64,000 nucleotides of DNA from Pogostemon cablin (taxonomy: Eukaryota; Streptophyta; Magnoliopsida; Lamiales; Lamiaceae): contig CM042970.1 of the NCBI GenBank assembly GCA_023678885.1, forward strand, positions 5,496,355 to 5,560,354. Reading direction: 5' to 3'. Position numbers and translations under genes: made by a program. Positions 32,933 through 46,673 of this stretch are shown here, piece after piece. The notes beneath the pieces were generated by a model that saw only the letters and a program-made list of their open reading frames with translations, did no database searches and was not told where the DNA came from. Within the stretch, counting starts at the first letter, position 1. The number at the start of each line of letters is the position of its first letter.

Positions 32933-34295
32933 TGTTTTGAGGTGACTGACGATGGACCAAATTACGGTTTATCGGTTAGCATAATTCCCCCCTCTTTTCT
33001 TTTTCGCCATTTTTATATTTTTTATTATTATTAATTTTCAATTACAATTTATTATTGGCGAAACGATACCAGATATTTTCACCCAAAAAAGGAGAAACAG
33101 ATATTTCCGTTACAATTTGCTTTAGTTCACGGCGTTTAGTTTAGTATAGTAAGAAACAGGAGTATTGGTTATTGCGGATAATTCTCATTCTTCACTCTAT
33201 ATGATATGAGTTGACAGGTATTTGAAATTTGTCAATCATTTCTTATTATTTCAAAGCAAAATAGTATCTCGTCTGCATAAATAAATGCTATTGTGCATCT
33301 ACATTTAATTTATGAATTATAAATTATTTAAATAAATTTTTTAATTTTATAAAATAATTTTAATGGTAATATATTTTTTGAATGATGATTCGATAAAATA
33401 TAATAGAAAATACTAAAAAATTTCATTTAAACCGTCAACTAAACTAGTCGAATCAATTAATCTCGAACCATGGATTTGATCTCTTATCCCATTACAGAAC
33501 ACTAATTTGTATTTGCTCGTTATTTAATTTCACGTTCTAAAATAGTAACAGCTTAAGTAAACATCATAAGCATATTAATAGATTAAAAATTAAAAATATC
33601 ACTATAGTCTAATATCCTAGTTTCTCTATTCCACACTTATCTTTATATTTTTTATTTTTGTCCGATCTACACTTATCTTCATCATAAAAAAAAAATATTA
33701 TATAAATAAAATATATTAATTCATAGTTAAAATATAAGAGTATTTTTAAAAATATAATAATAATAATAATAATCAATAATAAATTAAATGTATATTTTAA
33801 AAGTGTAACACTATAATTCACTATCAACATATTCTTTAATTACCAATAAACATATTTTACGTATATAATAATTATAACAATTACTACTTTACTAATGGAT
33901 TAACCGTCACACATACCTGTTTTCCAAGAGAGTATCCTAATTTATCAAGTCATTAAAATATATTTTAAAAAGCTCTACTTTATCAATATACTTATAAAAA
34001 AATCAATAAAAAGGAACAAATAAAGCAATTGCGAAGATTATTGGAGGGTTAGGCCCAATAACGAACCTTAAAATCGCCAGCAGTCTCCAAAGCCCATTAA
34101 ACCCCTTCCAATACACTGCGAACTCCAACCACCATAACGACACAGCCATTGCCGCCGCCTACTCCACCACCCTTCTGCGCCGGAACGGTACTACTCTGCC
34201 TTTTCAAACCCTAGATTCTGACGCACCAGCTCCACCATCCCGTGCGCCGCCAGTACAAAACCCTACCACTTCTCTAAAACCCCATCCTCGTCAAT
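32933..34295. other. Divergent intergenic region between CRP1-like and TSR1
   Basis: About 1.36 kb between head-to-head start codons. AT-rich and without credible ORFs. The TSR1-proximal 250 bp carries the promoter elements listed separately. Confidence 0.6.
34050..34215 (+). promoter_or_regulatory. Site II and telo-box elements of TSR1
   Basis: GGCCCA (34052-34057) and AGCCCA (34091-34096) are site II type. AAACCCTA (34206-34213) is a telo-box 83 nt before the start codon, and a second AAACCCTA lies near 34258. This is the usual signature of plant ribosome-biogenesis genes. Confidence 0.75.
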
Positions 34296-37200
34296 ATGGG
34301 AGGCACGAAGCATCAGTTGAATAAGGCACACAAGACTCGATTCGCTTCCAAATCTTCGCGCAACGTTCATAAGATTTCTTATCAAGGTTATAATTCATGT
34401 TCTTTTTTTTTTTTTTAAATAAAAAACTTAAGAGTTTGTATTCTTATTGATTATGTTGCTATATTTCATTTCAGATAAAGCTAAAATGTCAAAATCTGAG
34501 CGTAGTGTTGTTAAAGGAGCCAAGGCTGCTCGTCTGCAACGTAACAAAATGGTGAGGTTACTTATTTATTCTGTATATCAGTTTATTGAAGAACTAAAGT
34601 TAAATAACGTATGTGCACTGACAGTATGACGTTTTTGGATTAGCATTTGATAACGTGTTTGTGTGTTGTAGATGAGAGAGCAGAAAAGAGCGGCAGTTTT
34701 GAAAGAGAAGAGATCATTATCTGGACCAACGAGTCCCCCTCGTGTAATTGTAAGTGGTTTCTTGCCAGAGATGCATAAAGATGGTGTTTCTTATGTTTTG
34801 TGAACATTGTAGGTCCTTTTTGGCCTTACAAATTGTGTAAATTTGAATGCTATCCAAGAAGATATCCTATCGTTGTTGTCGAAAGAGGGAAATAATACTA
34901 CTTCTCCAGCTGTTGCATCATCTGAGTTCAAACTGAGAGCCACGGTACATCCAAAACCATCAATTTTGCTATTACTTAGTTGAATCATACCTTTGTGAGC
35001 TCTCCCCCTTAACTTTATTATCTTATTCTGATACTCCAAGCAGTTTATCATTGAAAATTTGAATTTTTGGAATAAGTTTTCTGCTTAAATTTTCTCTCAT
35101 TATTCATGATCTCTTTTTTATATTTACATGACAAAATGGGAGAAAGTTCTGTTGTCTACCTTTAAATTAAAATAGAAAGGACACAAAGTACTTACTTATT
35201 TGACCTGGAATAGGTCTTGAAAGCTCCTCATGGTGATCTCTCTACGTGCATTGAAATGGCTAAGGTACTTTATGTGTTCTTCACTTTATTGTTACTTTAT
35301 TGCATAAATTCATGTTTATCTTCTCACTGACATTTTTCCTGTCTTTCTATTTGGGCGTCTTTATGGTTGTAGGTTGCTGATTTACTTGCTTTTGTGGCAT
35401 CTCCAAACTCCTTTAGTGAAGCAGATGGTCTTGAAGGTTTCATTGATTCATTTGGTTCACAATGTCTTTCTGTGTTCAGAACACTTGGTCTACCAAGCAC
35501 TGTGGTGCTAATTCGTGTAAGTGATCTTTCACATGATTATTTTCCATGCAGTTTTCCCTCTTAATAGCAGAAGATATCTTGAGCACTTTCTCTAATTTTG
35601 TTTTCAGGATTTACCTGATGACTTAAAAAGTAAACATGAATTAAAAAAGATGTGCATGGCTACAGTTGCTTCTGAATTTCCGGAGGACTGTAAATTTTAC
35701 GCTGCTGATAAAGATGATGAATTGCAGAAGGTACTTCATTGCCTATAAACTGTTAGATTCTGAATTGGATATCATCACTATATCTATCATATTTGCTGCT
35801 CCTTGTCAGTCCACATTTATATGGGCTATTTCTTAAACTCATTAGAGCTTGAAAATTTTATCCTAGTTTATGTGGCAATATAAGGAGCAACGTCTTACCA
35901 CACCTCATTGGCGAAATCAGCGTTCTTATCTTATGGCTCAAAAGGTATATCTCAATCAACATCTTATGCTCGTCTATATTTAATATTCGCATTTAAAGTT
36001 TTTGGTGTACTTGTGATGCATTGATCACTTAATGTTGGTTATTCTTTTTCACTTTTGATACGATGGGTCCCCATTTTTCTGAAGTCCATCACTGAATCTG
36101 ATGGGAGTTGTGATGAGATGACATAATTGACCTGAACTAGCTTTTGTATGCATCTTTAATGACTTAGAGATTGAATCCATTATGATTCATTTTACAATTT
36201 TATTATTTGTATAGAGCCACGTTAATATTTTCGGGTGAATAATTTGAAGAGAAGAATATAAAGTGTTGCACACTTTCAACTTTTTTTTTTATATATATAA
36301 TTTCTATGGTATTAGGGAGTGTTAGTGGCAGATCTAGGATTATAAAAATGGGGGTACAAATTACAATTTATATATAAAGAATTTTTTTGCATGTATAAAC
36401 TTTTTAATAAAATAAATATGCAAATAAATAAGCTATTATATAAATTCAAATAAAAATGGTTGAAGCAACATATCCACAGCTTCATTATTTGTAAAAAAAT
36501 ATTCTCATTATGTGTATATATATGAGAATGTAACATTTTCTATTATCTTGGAGAAATGAAATATAAATGCGTGCTAGTTTAAGTCTCAATCAGACAACCA
36601 CTGCTTAGATTTACACATTGCCTTTTCAAATTGGTTAGTTATGACAACTTCCAGTATTTGACATCGTACTGCTATAACTGTAACTCTTTGACATAAACTT
36701 GCAGCAGGTTGATATGGTAGCTGATGATTATAGTTCGGAAAAATGCACGCTTGTTCTAACTGGTTATCTGCGTGCACGCAACCTCTCTGTAAACCAGCTG
36801 GTGATATATACTGCCTTGTCAATGATTTCAAAGAATGAAATATGTTCAAAGTCTGAATATTTCTAAATCAGGTACATGTAGCTGGAGCAGGGGATTTCCA
36901 GCTGTCTAAGATTGAACTTCTCAAGGATCCATCTCCTCTGAATGTTAGGAAAGGAATGGACTTCATGGACTCTGAGAATGATAACCAGGTTTGTTGTTAT
37001 TCCAAAAGAGCAGCCATGCCTTTATGCAAAGAATTTCCCAGGCAATAAATAAAAGGAGTATACTAACACTCACATTTCATGTTATGATCTTTTTCATTTT
37101 TGGAAGGATACTACACGCATATGGGCTGGAAGTTGTGATTGTTCCTCCGCAAAACACCTTTTAAGAGTAGCACATTTTAAATACCTAGTTATTTCCCTAC

Positions 37201-40200
37201 AGCCCGTCCATTTTCCAGCATAAAATGTTTTTAGCAAAAAAAAAAATTCTAAGGTGATAAAAGTTTTTTAACCATTGATTGTCCTTGTACAGCCCTAATA
37301 GTCATTTAAAATAATTACTATTTATTATTTATTTGGTAGATTTGGATGGTTGCTCAAAATTTAAGCTTATATTTTACTAAAATGCTGAAGTTCGCTAAAT
37401 GTCTCTTAATTCAGTAATTGGTGCATTTGAATTCTAAGTATATACCATAAGACTGCTTTATTTAGCCTTCTACATGTAAAGATTGTACAGTCACAACACT
37501 TGCAATATGCTGGCTGTAGATTATTTTATTAATCTTCATCCATTCTTCGTCATATTTCTTTTAAACTTTGCAGGTTATGATGTGCCTAACCCCTGATCCA
37601 ATGAAGCAAGAGCCTTTAGTTGTTGAAAATTCCCCTGATCCACTAGCAGGAGAACAGGTTAGCAAGTCTATTGGTGCTTCATAGGTTCAGTTACTGGATA
37701 ATATATTTTAATATTTGTTCGTGTTGTAGGTTAAGATTTTTCTAGAATAGACCATGGAGTCTTGGCCTCATTTAGTCACTTGACAAAAAAAATTGAATTA
37801 TATTTCCAGGATTGTTTTCTGTGCAACCTTTTCAATATGCACCTAAAACATATAATTGATGTGCATTTTAAAATGTGTTCTATTACATGGCTTGTGCTAT
37901 CTTCTGTATCTCTTTCAGCTTTAGCATATCAGAAAATTGTTGTAAATTCTTTATATGTGTCTGTTCAGACCTGGCCAACAGAGGCAGAAATGGCTGAAGC
38001 TGACAAAATTAACAAGGAGAAAAAGAAAAAGAAGAAGAGACTTCCTAAGGGCATATCAGATTACCAGGTTGAACCCTGTCTCAATTCTTTAAAATCACTT
38101 TTTTTTTGAACATTTGTTGATCAATGTTTTCATTATGATGCTACACGCTTAATGCAGTTTATGTGACTCTAGTTATTGGAACTTTTTGCAGGCCACATGG
38201 ATTGTGGATGATTCTGATATTGATTATTCTGATAGTGATGAAAGTGCAGGCGATGGTATGGTTGTGGATAATGGTGAGAGTGGCTTTCCTGATCAGAAGT
38301 TCAGGAATGACTTTGAGTTTGATGAGGATCAGGCTTCCTTAAATTTAAGAGATTCTGATGAAGAAACTGAAGCTGATTCTGTGATGATGGTAGGTTTTTG
38401 TTTAAGAAAGTTGTTACTTTTAGGGGTATTTTGGTATATTTTGTTTAAGAAAGTTGTCACTTTTTTTTTTGCACGTAGATTAAGAAAGTTGTTACTTTTA
38501 GGGGTATTTTGGTATATTTTGGTTATAAATAAATGACTAAGTATGTTAGGTGTGTTAGGGATAGTCTTTTTGTAAATGAAGAGTGTGGGAGGTTAGTTGT
38601 TTTGACTTCTTAACCATTTTCAGAATGTTATCTTTTATGGGATGGACGAAAATGGAAAATGTAATAACTTTTATGGGACAGAGAGTAGAAAATTTGACAA
38701 ATATGAAATTGTTTTAGATTATACTTTCTTCCTTGAATTGTCGAAATGTGCTTTCTCAAACATCTCTGAACACATTCTCGCTATACAGTGATTTCATTCT
38801 ACTTGGTATGTATTGATGAGTTGTTTTGTGCTACAGGATGGTGACAACTTAACCAAAGAGCAGATAGCAGAGCAGATTCGTAAAATCAAAGAAGAACATG
38901 CCGAAGATGAGGGTACATTTCTATTAACTGTTCAGGAATTGTAGTTGACTGTCCGTATTTTTTGTGATATGCAGTTTCTAAGAGTTAATATCCTTAACGA
39001 AAATGTTAATAAGATAGTCCAAAGTTACAGGCTAAGTCATATCTAATTGTATTGATTGATATCCAGAATATCCTGATGAAGTGGATACACCAATTGATGT
39101 TCCAGCTCGAAAACGATTTGCTATGTATAGAGGTGTTAAGTCACTCAAAACTTCAACATGGGATCCTAAAGTATGTTCTTGTCTCTAATAGATTAAACAG
39201 CATCTTGAGTTTTTGTCTCTACCCATGATGTTGCTAAAATTATGTTTCCTCAGGAATCTTTGCCTCCTGAATATGCTAGGATTTTTGCATTTGATAACTT
39301 CTCAAGAACGCAAAAGCATGTTCTTGCGAAAGCTCTTGATATGGAGCAAGAGACCAGTGACTGTATACCAGCTGGTTCATATGCAAGGCTTTTTATCAAG
39401 GATGTTAGTGCTGGTGTTGCATCTGAGTTGTGTAGCCAAGCTAATAAAATCCCAGTAATAGCCTGTGGTCTTTTACAGCATGAGTCTAAAATCTCTGTCC
39501 TCAATTTCAGGTTATCTAACTTTTGAGTCCTTTCATCTTATTTTGATACTTATTTTGAGTAATCATTTTTTGAAAATATTGACTTTATTGGTCTTTAGCA
39601 TTAAGAAGCACGACTCATATGATGCTCCTATTAAAGCAAAAGAAGAACTCTTGTTTCATGTTGGCTTCCGACAATATATAGCAAGGTATTTCCTCCTGGA
39701 AAGAACATGTTGAAGTTGTTTACTGCTTCACGATTTACTTAAACCTTCTGAGTTTTGTGACGCAGGCCAACCTTTTCTTTAGATAGCATCAATTCTAATA
39801 AGCACAAAATGGAGAGATTTCTTCATGCAGGAAGGTTTTCTGTAGCTTCAATTTTTGCTCCAATTGCTTTTCCTTCCCTTCCTTTAATTGCCTTGAAGAG
39901 ACAAGGAGATGACACCTGTCCTGCACTTGCTGCTGTTGGTTCTTTGAGAACTGTTGATCCTGATAGGGTTATTCTCAAGAGAATCATATTAAGCGGGTAA
40001 GCCACTCATTTCTCTATGTCTCATTAGAGGTTTCCTTTTGTGTGTGGTTGTATTGTCTTGAAGCTTGCACCAGAGCATGTTTTACAAGCAGTTGCATGCA
40101 TAAGAATTCCTCTTCTGTCATGTTGCTGGATTCCTTTGTGCTGACAAATGAAACGCACAACACTGCTTCCTTGTTGCACACCCTCACCACAATCCCCATT

Positions 40201-41253
40201 CCTACCTTACACTACATGGGCTGTGTGAGAAGACCATATATAGATTTGTTTTTGAACACAGATGTCCATTCCATGGTCTGCATAAATTTGTTTTGATCAA
40301 TTTTTAAATTTGACATGTGTCATTTTTTATATTACTGATTTTGAATCTTGGATGCTCATTTACTGCCTAAAACCAGCAAGTGAAATGATGCATCTGTTTC
40401 TAAGAACTTTTGGAATATGGAGAGCATGTGATTTTATTACCCGGTTGAAGTTCATATTAGTCTTCAGGATTACTGCTCTTAATATGCATTTGTATTTATG
40501 AGATGCTCTAGTTTTTTATGATATTCCAAAGGACACAGTAAGGGAAACGATGCATCATTTATCTATTCATAAGTTACTCTATGATTATGGAAGTTGCACG
40601 ATATTAAAATCTGCAATCTGCTTAGTGCTTGCTTTTAATGGTTCTTATTGACATAGGTCATGGTTCTCTTTTGTCTAAATAAATGCTCATTACTGAAATG
40701 TCTGTATTATATCAAACTGTACACCGAAGACATTAGATTGAGTACAGCTTGATAGAATGGATCTGTAAACTAACAAATAGGACAAATGTCATGTAGGTAC
40801 CCACAACGTGTATCTAAATCAAAAGCAACTGTGAGATACATGTTCCATAATCCAGAGGATGTGAAATGGTTCAAGGTACTATGATGAACACGTGTATTTG
40901 TTTTCACTTTTGCATCCATCTTTTACATAATTATAGTTCTGTATTTGTTCATAACTTTATCATGTTTGGTTGAAGCCTGTTGAAGTGGTGACAAAATGCG
41001 GTCGTCGTGGTCGCATTAGGGAACCTGTAGGAACTCACGGTATGGCCCCTTCTTAAATCGTGGCTCTTGGCCCATCCATCAGTTGACACTTATTAACTTG
41101 GGCTCTTGTTGTTTTTGTCTTTGTGAAGGGGCTATGAAGTGCATATTTAATGGTGTCCTTCAGCAGCACGACACTGTATGTATGAGCTTACATAAGCGCG
41201 CATATCCGAAGTGGCCTCAGCAGTGGTTTCCATTGCAATCCGGTTCTGATTGA
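34296..41253 (+). CDS. TSR1: Pre-rRNA-processing protein TSR1 homologue
   Basis: Twenty-one exons give about 796 residues: 34296-34386, 34475-34551, 34672-34749, 34813-34944, 35214-35264, 35373-35516, 35608-35730, 35867-35944, 36705-36800, 36872-36988, 37574-37657, 37969-38067, 38192-38389, 38837-38912, 39067-39170, 39254-39510, 39599-39685, 39766-39996, 40797-40875, 40976-41039, 41129-41253. All junctions are GT-AG and in frame. TSR1 is a GTPase-like factor, itself inactive, that binds pre-40S particles and is needed for 20S-to-18S rRNA maturation. The start MGGTKHQLNKAHKTRFASKS is the basic family N-terminus. A Lys-rich and Asp/Glu-rich linker (KEKKKKKKR, then DDSDIDYSDSDES) precedes the AARP2CN/DUF663 C-terminal half, ending YPKWPQQWFPLQSGSD. 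Exon 9 begins at a NAGNAG acceptor (36705 or 36708), adding or omitting one Gln. Length and order fit the family, with no lesions. Confidence 0.95.
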
Positions 41254-42788
41254 TGGTAGAGTTAGTGTTCTTCTCCCTGGAAGAAGCAAAAATTTTGGCT
41301 GTAAATTTTCTGTTGGTGAGTGAATTCATTATTCAGATTCTTTCTTATTTAAGATTTCTTGTGTGTTTTAATCTGAGATTGTCTTTCTGGTGATACTAGC
41401 TTTCAATCAAGGAGGGGGTAGTTTGCATTTTACTCCTATGTAATTTATACAGGTATCTTACTGTGTTAAATCATGGAATATGGTATCATTAATCTTTTAA
41501 ATCAAGGCAAGTTTGTTACTTTTATAGGTATATATAATACATGCTTTTGTATGTAGCATGACTGCAATATCGTTCATTGAGAATCTTTTAATCCGAGGTC
41601 CGATAACATCGTTGAGAGCACTCGACCGTGAAAATTTTATGTTACGGTGTACTGGAATTCGGTTGTCAAATGTATTTATTCTTCAAGCTGTTTACGATTC
41701 TATGAAAAAGTTGCGAGGATGATTAAATAGTTAATTTTGATTGTGTGTATATGATTTCGTCATTTAGTGAATTTTTGAAGTCGATTGAGCGAATATATCA
41801 AATAAGCTCAAACAAATTGTGTTGTGTTCAATAAAATTAAATGTTCGACATGCATGAAAACGGCTAAGCTAATATTAAAAGTATCAAAATACTCTATTTC
41901 AACAACATTCGATTTAACTAAAGCTCTTATAAACTCACTTGATTGCTTTGTCATACAAGTTCCTACATTTAAGCTCGACGATATTTTAAACTCAACATCT
42001 CATATAATGTGAAAACACAACCAAGACGGATAGAAAATGAGTTGTCAAAATAAAAAGACTACCACATGAAACTAACCACACTATATTTGCCTTAAAACTA
42101 TTACACCAATCAAGTGCAATATTTACATTCTGTAGTTTATTTCAAGTAACGTGTCATTACATACAAACGAATAAAAAATGCTGCATTTAGAAGGCAAACA
42201 CACAAGCACAAATCTTCATATGTTTTTTTTGAGGGAAATGGAATCCAAAGGCATTCATAACAGCAGAGGTAAGTGAAAACACATCATTTTTTTCAATCAA
42301 AAATATCAAAGCAGTAATTCAGACAATGCATCACCGACATCAAAGCAAGTGTGTGTAATAATTCCCCATTAATGAAAATTGGCTTTGTATTTCTATATAT
42401 GCACATAAAACTGGACACTGTAAGACACCTCCTACAAAACACATGGATCTTTTATCATCTTTCTTACCCTCAAAAAGTAACTTGGGGCTTTACCATAAAT
42501 GAATAATTGATACACTTAAACCTTTTCTGTTTTTCTTTATCTCGGCAGGTTAAAAGCCAATGATAAATAGAATTAATTAACTAACCTGGTTCTTCAAAAA
42601 AATGTGCAACTTCAATAGAAATAAGTAAACCATATGTAGAAAAGGATGTAAACATTCTCGTCTTATATGGCCAACTTGCTTGTTTAAATGCTTGGCGAAG
42701 TTCTTTCGGTTACCAAGGTGCAAAATCTCAACTGCACTTTCGATATGCTCAATCCATCAAAGACATGTTTCTCTTGCAATTGCCACTT
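41254..42788. other. Convergent 3' regions of TSR1 and cyclin T
   Basis: About 1.5 kb between two stop codons, AT-rich. No credible ORF or RNA gene; should contain both 3' untranslated regions. Confidence 0.55.
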
Positions 42789-45700
42789 TCAGGAATAACC
42801 AAGCCTCTTGTTCCTGTCCAAGGGGCTACCAGGCTTTTTATCGCGGCTTGACCTAGGTGATTGATATCCCCGTTCAATTTCATCAGAATCTTCAACTTCC
42901 CCTTCTTCTACAATATCTAGATCGTCACCGTGTGATTTCCCTTTCATTACCTGGTCATGCACATCCCCCTCATTCCCATATTTCAAATGATGAGAATTCT
43001 CATGGTCTGTTCTTGATGGTTTTGACCAGCTTTGTTTTCTTTCGCGCTTGGTCTTCTCACTGTCACCCGGGACTTCAACATCTTCCAGTTCCCTCTCAAG
43101 CTCATCCATGGGGTCTACTTTACGTGTTATATCTCCACGAGCCTTCCTTCGTTCAAATGCAGCTTTAAGTTTCTCTTTGTCCAACTTTTTTGTAACATCT
43201 TGAGGTGACTGACTAACCGTAACATTGGTCAGATTTCTGCCATGCAACTTATCCTTCAATTCTCCTGTGTCCCTAGGTTCACTTCTTCCAGAATTTCCTT
43301 CTTGGTCATCTTCAACATGCTCAATGTGATTATTCTGGGTCACTCCTGAGTTCCCCTGATGGTTCACCACCTCTTTTAATTCATCAATCTCATCTTCTCC
43401 CCGATGATCTGGAACGCTATTATTTTCAAATTTTCCAAAGTCATTGTTTCGTGTTTGAGCAATTTTAAGTTGTCCACTGTGATTTTCACCATTTCGTTCA
43501 TCAAGACCTGGCCTTGATGGTGCTGGCTTCAAGGAGAATCCCTTAGATGTAGATCCACGGGAAGAATTATACATGGTACCGCGTTCTTCATTAGGAGGAC
43601 CTTTCAATGGAGCTCGTTGATTGCCTCCAGCACTCCCTTCTGCTTCACTAACCTGAGATTGTGGTATTCTATTTTGCTCATACAACTCTAACATCTGGTT
43701 GCTGACCTCTGCAAGGAACAATACTCCAGTTAAAATGAAATATCCTACAGAATTACTACATGCAAAAATGTAATATCACTATCATCCTTGACCATCCCCC
43801 AATTTCTCCTTTTATCTCTGAAATATAAAAAAGAAAGTCAGATTAAATCAAAGTACATCTTCTCTGCCATTTCAAATATTCTAGCAAACTTAGTAGTAAT
43901 GATAGCATGATGCTGATAAATTCAACATCATGAAATCATTTCGTATAAAGGCAGTGAGGTCTCCCACCCTCCAATTGGCGTGGGGTGACATCAAACTCCT
44001 GCCACCAAACCTTATCACCATCAGATGGAAGCTTTACTTTGAGAAACTTAGCAGCTAGGAAAATAGCACCTGCTGCAATGTGGTGGGGCTTAAATTGCAA
44101 GCACAGAGATGTCCGAAGCCTGCATGCCGCTTTCTCAGGTCAAAAGGAGAAGAGAGAGAGTGGCCAATGGATAAGCACTAACTTAAAACTATGCATATCA
44201 TACCCATCATTGACAAAGTTCCACGCAACTTGAGCAAGGGCATTCTGAGCAACCTTAAATTTTTTAATTGCCTCAACAAGGGGCTTATATGGATGGAGTA
44301 CATTGAGATCAAAACCAAGTGTACCAAGAACAACCCTTTCTCCCAATAAAATAAGTTCCTTTTGTTGCTCATATATCTCCTGCACAAATGACAACATATC
44401 AAATGGCAGGTGTATTAATTAATTTAAAAAAGCAATTGTAACACAATCATTATACACGTAAATTCAAATTTTTGACCACCTTTTTAGCCATAGGCACATA
44501 TGCGTAAAAGGGTAAGTCAATATGATAAAAATCAAGGTCAAGCAAAATCAAGTCAACACTACACGAAAATCACGTACAGCACCTTTTGCTTGATCCTTTG
44601 CACGGCTGCAGGATCTTTTTTATGAATAATCTCATATGAGACGAGAATGACATCCTTTAGAGGGCGAGGAGTTTCTTCGACCTTACCAGCTAGGAACATA
44701 CATACTGTTGCAATGGTCTGTAGAACACAAGCAACTATATCACAATCCAAATCCCCAACATGTTTACAAAAATTAAGCAGAAAATAGTTGGGTTTCAGAA
44801 AACAAACTAATAAACAAATTATCAGCAGAACCCATCGTAAATATTATTTTCTTTTCCAATTTACTCAAGAGTGCATTTTCCCCTTCTGTTGTGGTGGATT
44901 TTCTTCTTTTATTAAGCATGTTTATTACCTAGGTTTCACCAAAAAAAAAAGCTAATGTATTATAAAGTCAATAAAAATTTTCTGGTGCAAGTGCCCTCGC
45001 AAAAATTATGAACAAATGGAAATACTAAACCAATCGACAGGATGCTACTATAATCCTTCTGCCGACCCACCATAAAACAGAAAACAATTACATGCAAACC
45101 AACAGATGAAGAAAGACACTCTATATGATCACATATCTTTCAAACATGAGTAATGTTGTTCTGGACAAGAAAGTAAACCTATGAATATATTATATTTTGG
45201 TGTCATTTCCACGTAACTATTCAAGGACAAAGACTTGACTTCAAGTCAACCCGTATGGACATCAATTGAGAATAAAGAATATATTAAATTGAAAATTTAA
45301 GTAAATTTGTTCTTATAATAAATGTCTGATAACATGACCACCAACATTGGACAGCATTATCAATGTCATGGTCTGCAAGACAATGGAATGCACAAACAGT
45401 TACTGATACAAATTTTACAAAACAATTTCAAAGATACTGTTGTGAATAAATTACTGTAATTATATTATTATAGACAGATAAATATCTTAAATAGATGCAA
45501 TATGCTTTGCAGACAGACAGCCACAAACTTATATGGAGAACAGTATGCAATACACATTCCACTGTAAACTAATACACTAACTAAAACCAATTAATTAAAC
45601 ATTATTACCCAAAATATAGAAAAATAACAGAATTTTCTCTACAATACAACATTCTTCCAGGCATATGCTACTCTGTAAAAGTTCTTTTAACATTAAATAT

Positions 45701-46665
45701 CTACTAGAGAAAATTAATTGTAGAAGAATGAAATTAACTTACTCTCCTATCGTTTCTTGCATGAGATTGGCGAAGGAAGAAACGATGACAAAAAATAATT
45801 GCAGTAGCAATCGTCACCTGAGGCCTGCATCAAGAAGGGTGTACTCAGGAACTAAGACAAATTAAACTGATTTATACAAATACACTCCTTGATGCAAAAA
45901 TAAAATAACTAAAGAATGGACGAGACTAGTACACAGATATATCATAGTAAAGCTACATTCCAAGAGTACACAACAGATGAAAAATTTCCCAATCTCCATG
46001 TCAATTAAAAATTCGAACTGGAAGCCTCTTATGCAGATCAGGAAACCAGATGCTATTTCATCTACAAATAGCTCCAAGAAATGTGCAATGAACCTTCGCA
46101 GCAGTCATCTCAAACTTATGAATATTTTATTCTACTTACATTCAGTGGTGAAATTCATACAATAAAAACTGATTTAATTATGTCACTTATACCTCTTTGT
46201 TGGTCAACACTTGTGTATGCAAGAAGCACCATGCATCTTTATGCTCCTCAGAAAAAAAAATAATATATATACACACACACACACACATAAGGTACAGCAG
46301 CAGTTATTAATTTTTTTTATGGGGACATGCGAAAAACTTTTACCTACTTCATGCAAAATTCTAGAATATGAAGCACAAAGATGCGTGTGTGTTGTGTGTT
46401 TTTTTTTTGGGGGTGGGTGGGTGGGTTAGACAACTTACACTTTAAGCCTCATGCCTAAATCTTGTAACAGGGTGCAGTATGATTTGCGCAAGTAAGCCTC
46501 TTTCTTCAAATCAATTCCATCTCGTCTGGAAGGGGAATTTTCTTCAATTTCCTTCCTTGAGAGGTACCAACTTTCACCACCTTCTTCTATCATATCGTGA
46601 GAAACCTTAAAATTTCCTTCAGATGCTCCATTATGAGAGGGCTCACCAGTCAGTAGGCTAGTCAT
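42789..46665 (-). CDS. CYCT1: Cyclin T, P-TEFb subunit
   Basis: Six coding exons on the minus strand: 46665-46439, 45824-45743, 44717-44583, 44379-44204, 44119-43968 and 43708-42789, giving 563 residues. Frames and GT-AG junctions agree throughout. The two cyclin boxes are at about 35-165 and 170-255, including SWYLSRKEIEENSPSR, QDLGMRLKVPQVTIATA, MFLAGKVEETPRPLKD and [20 protein letters not shown]. The last exon encodes a charged, probably disordered tail of about 300 residues with EEGEVEDSDEIERGY and SPLDRNKRLGYS. Cyclin T activates CDK9 (plant CDKC), which phosphorylates the RNA polymerase II C-terminal domain for elongation. Which of the plant CYCT1;3-1;5 paralogues it corresponds to is not decided. 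The start lies 9 nt inside its exon; an upstream non-coding exon near 49.9 kb is likely. Confidence 0.93.
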
Positions 46666-46673
46666 TTGCAGCT

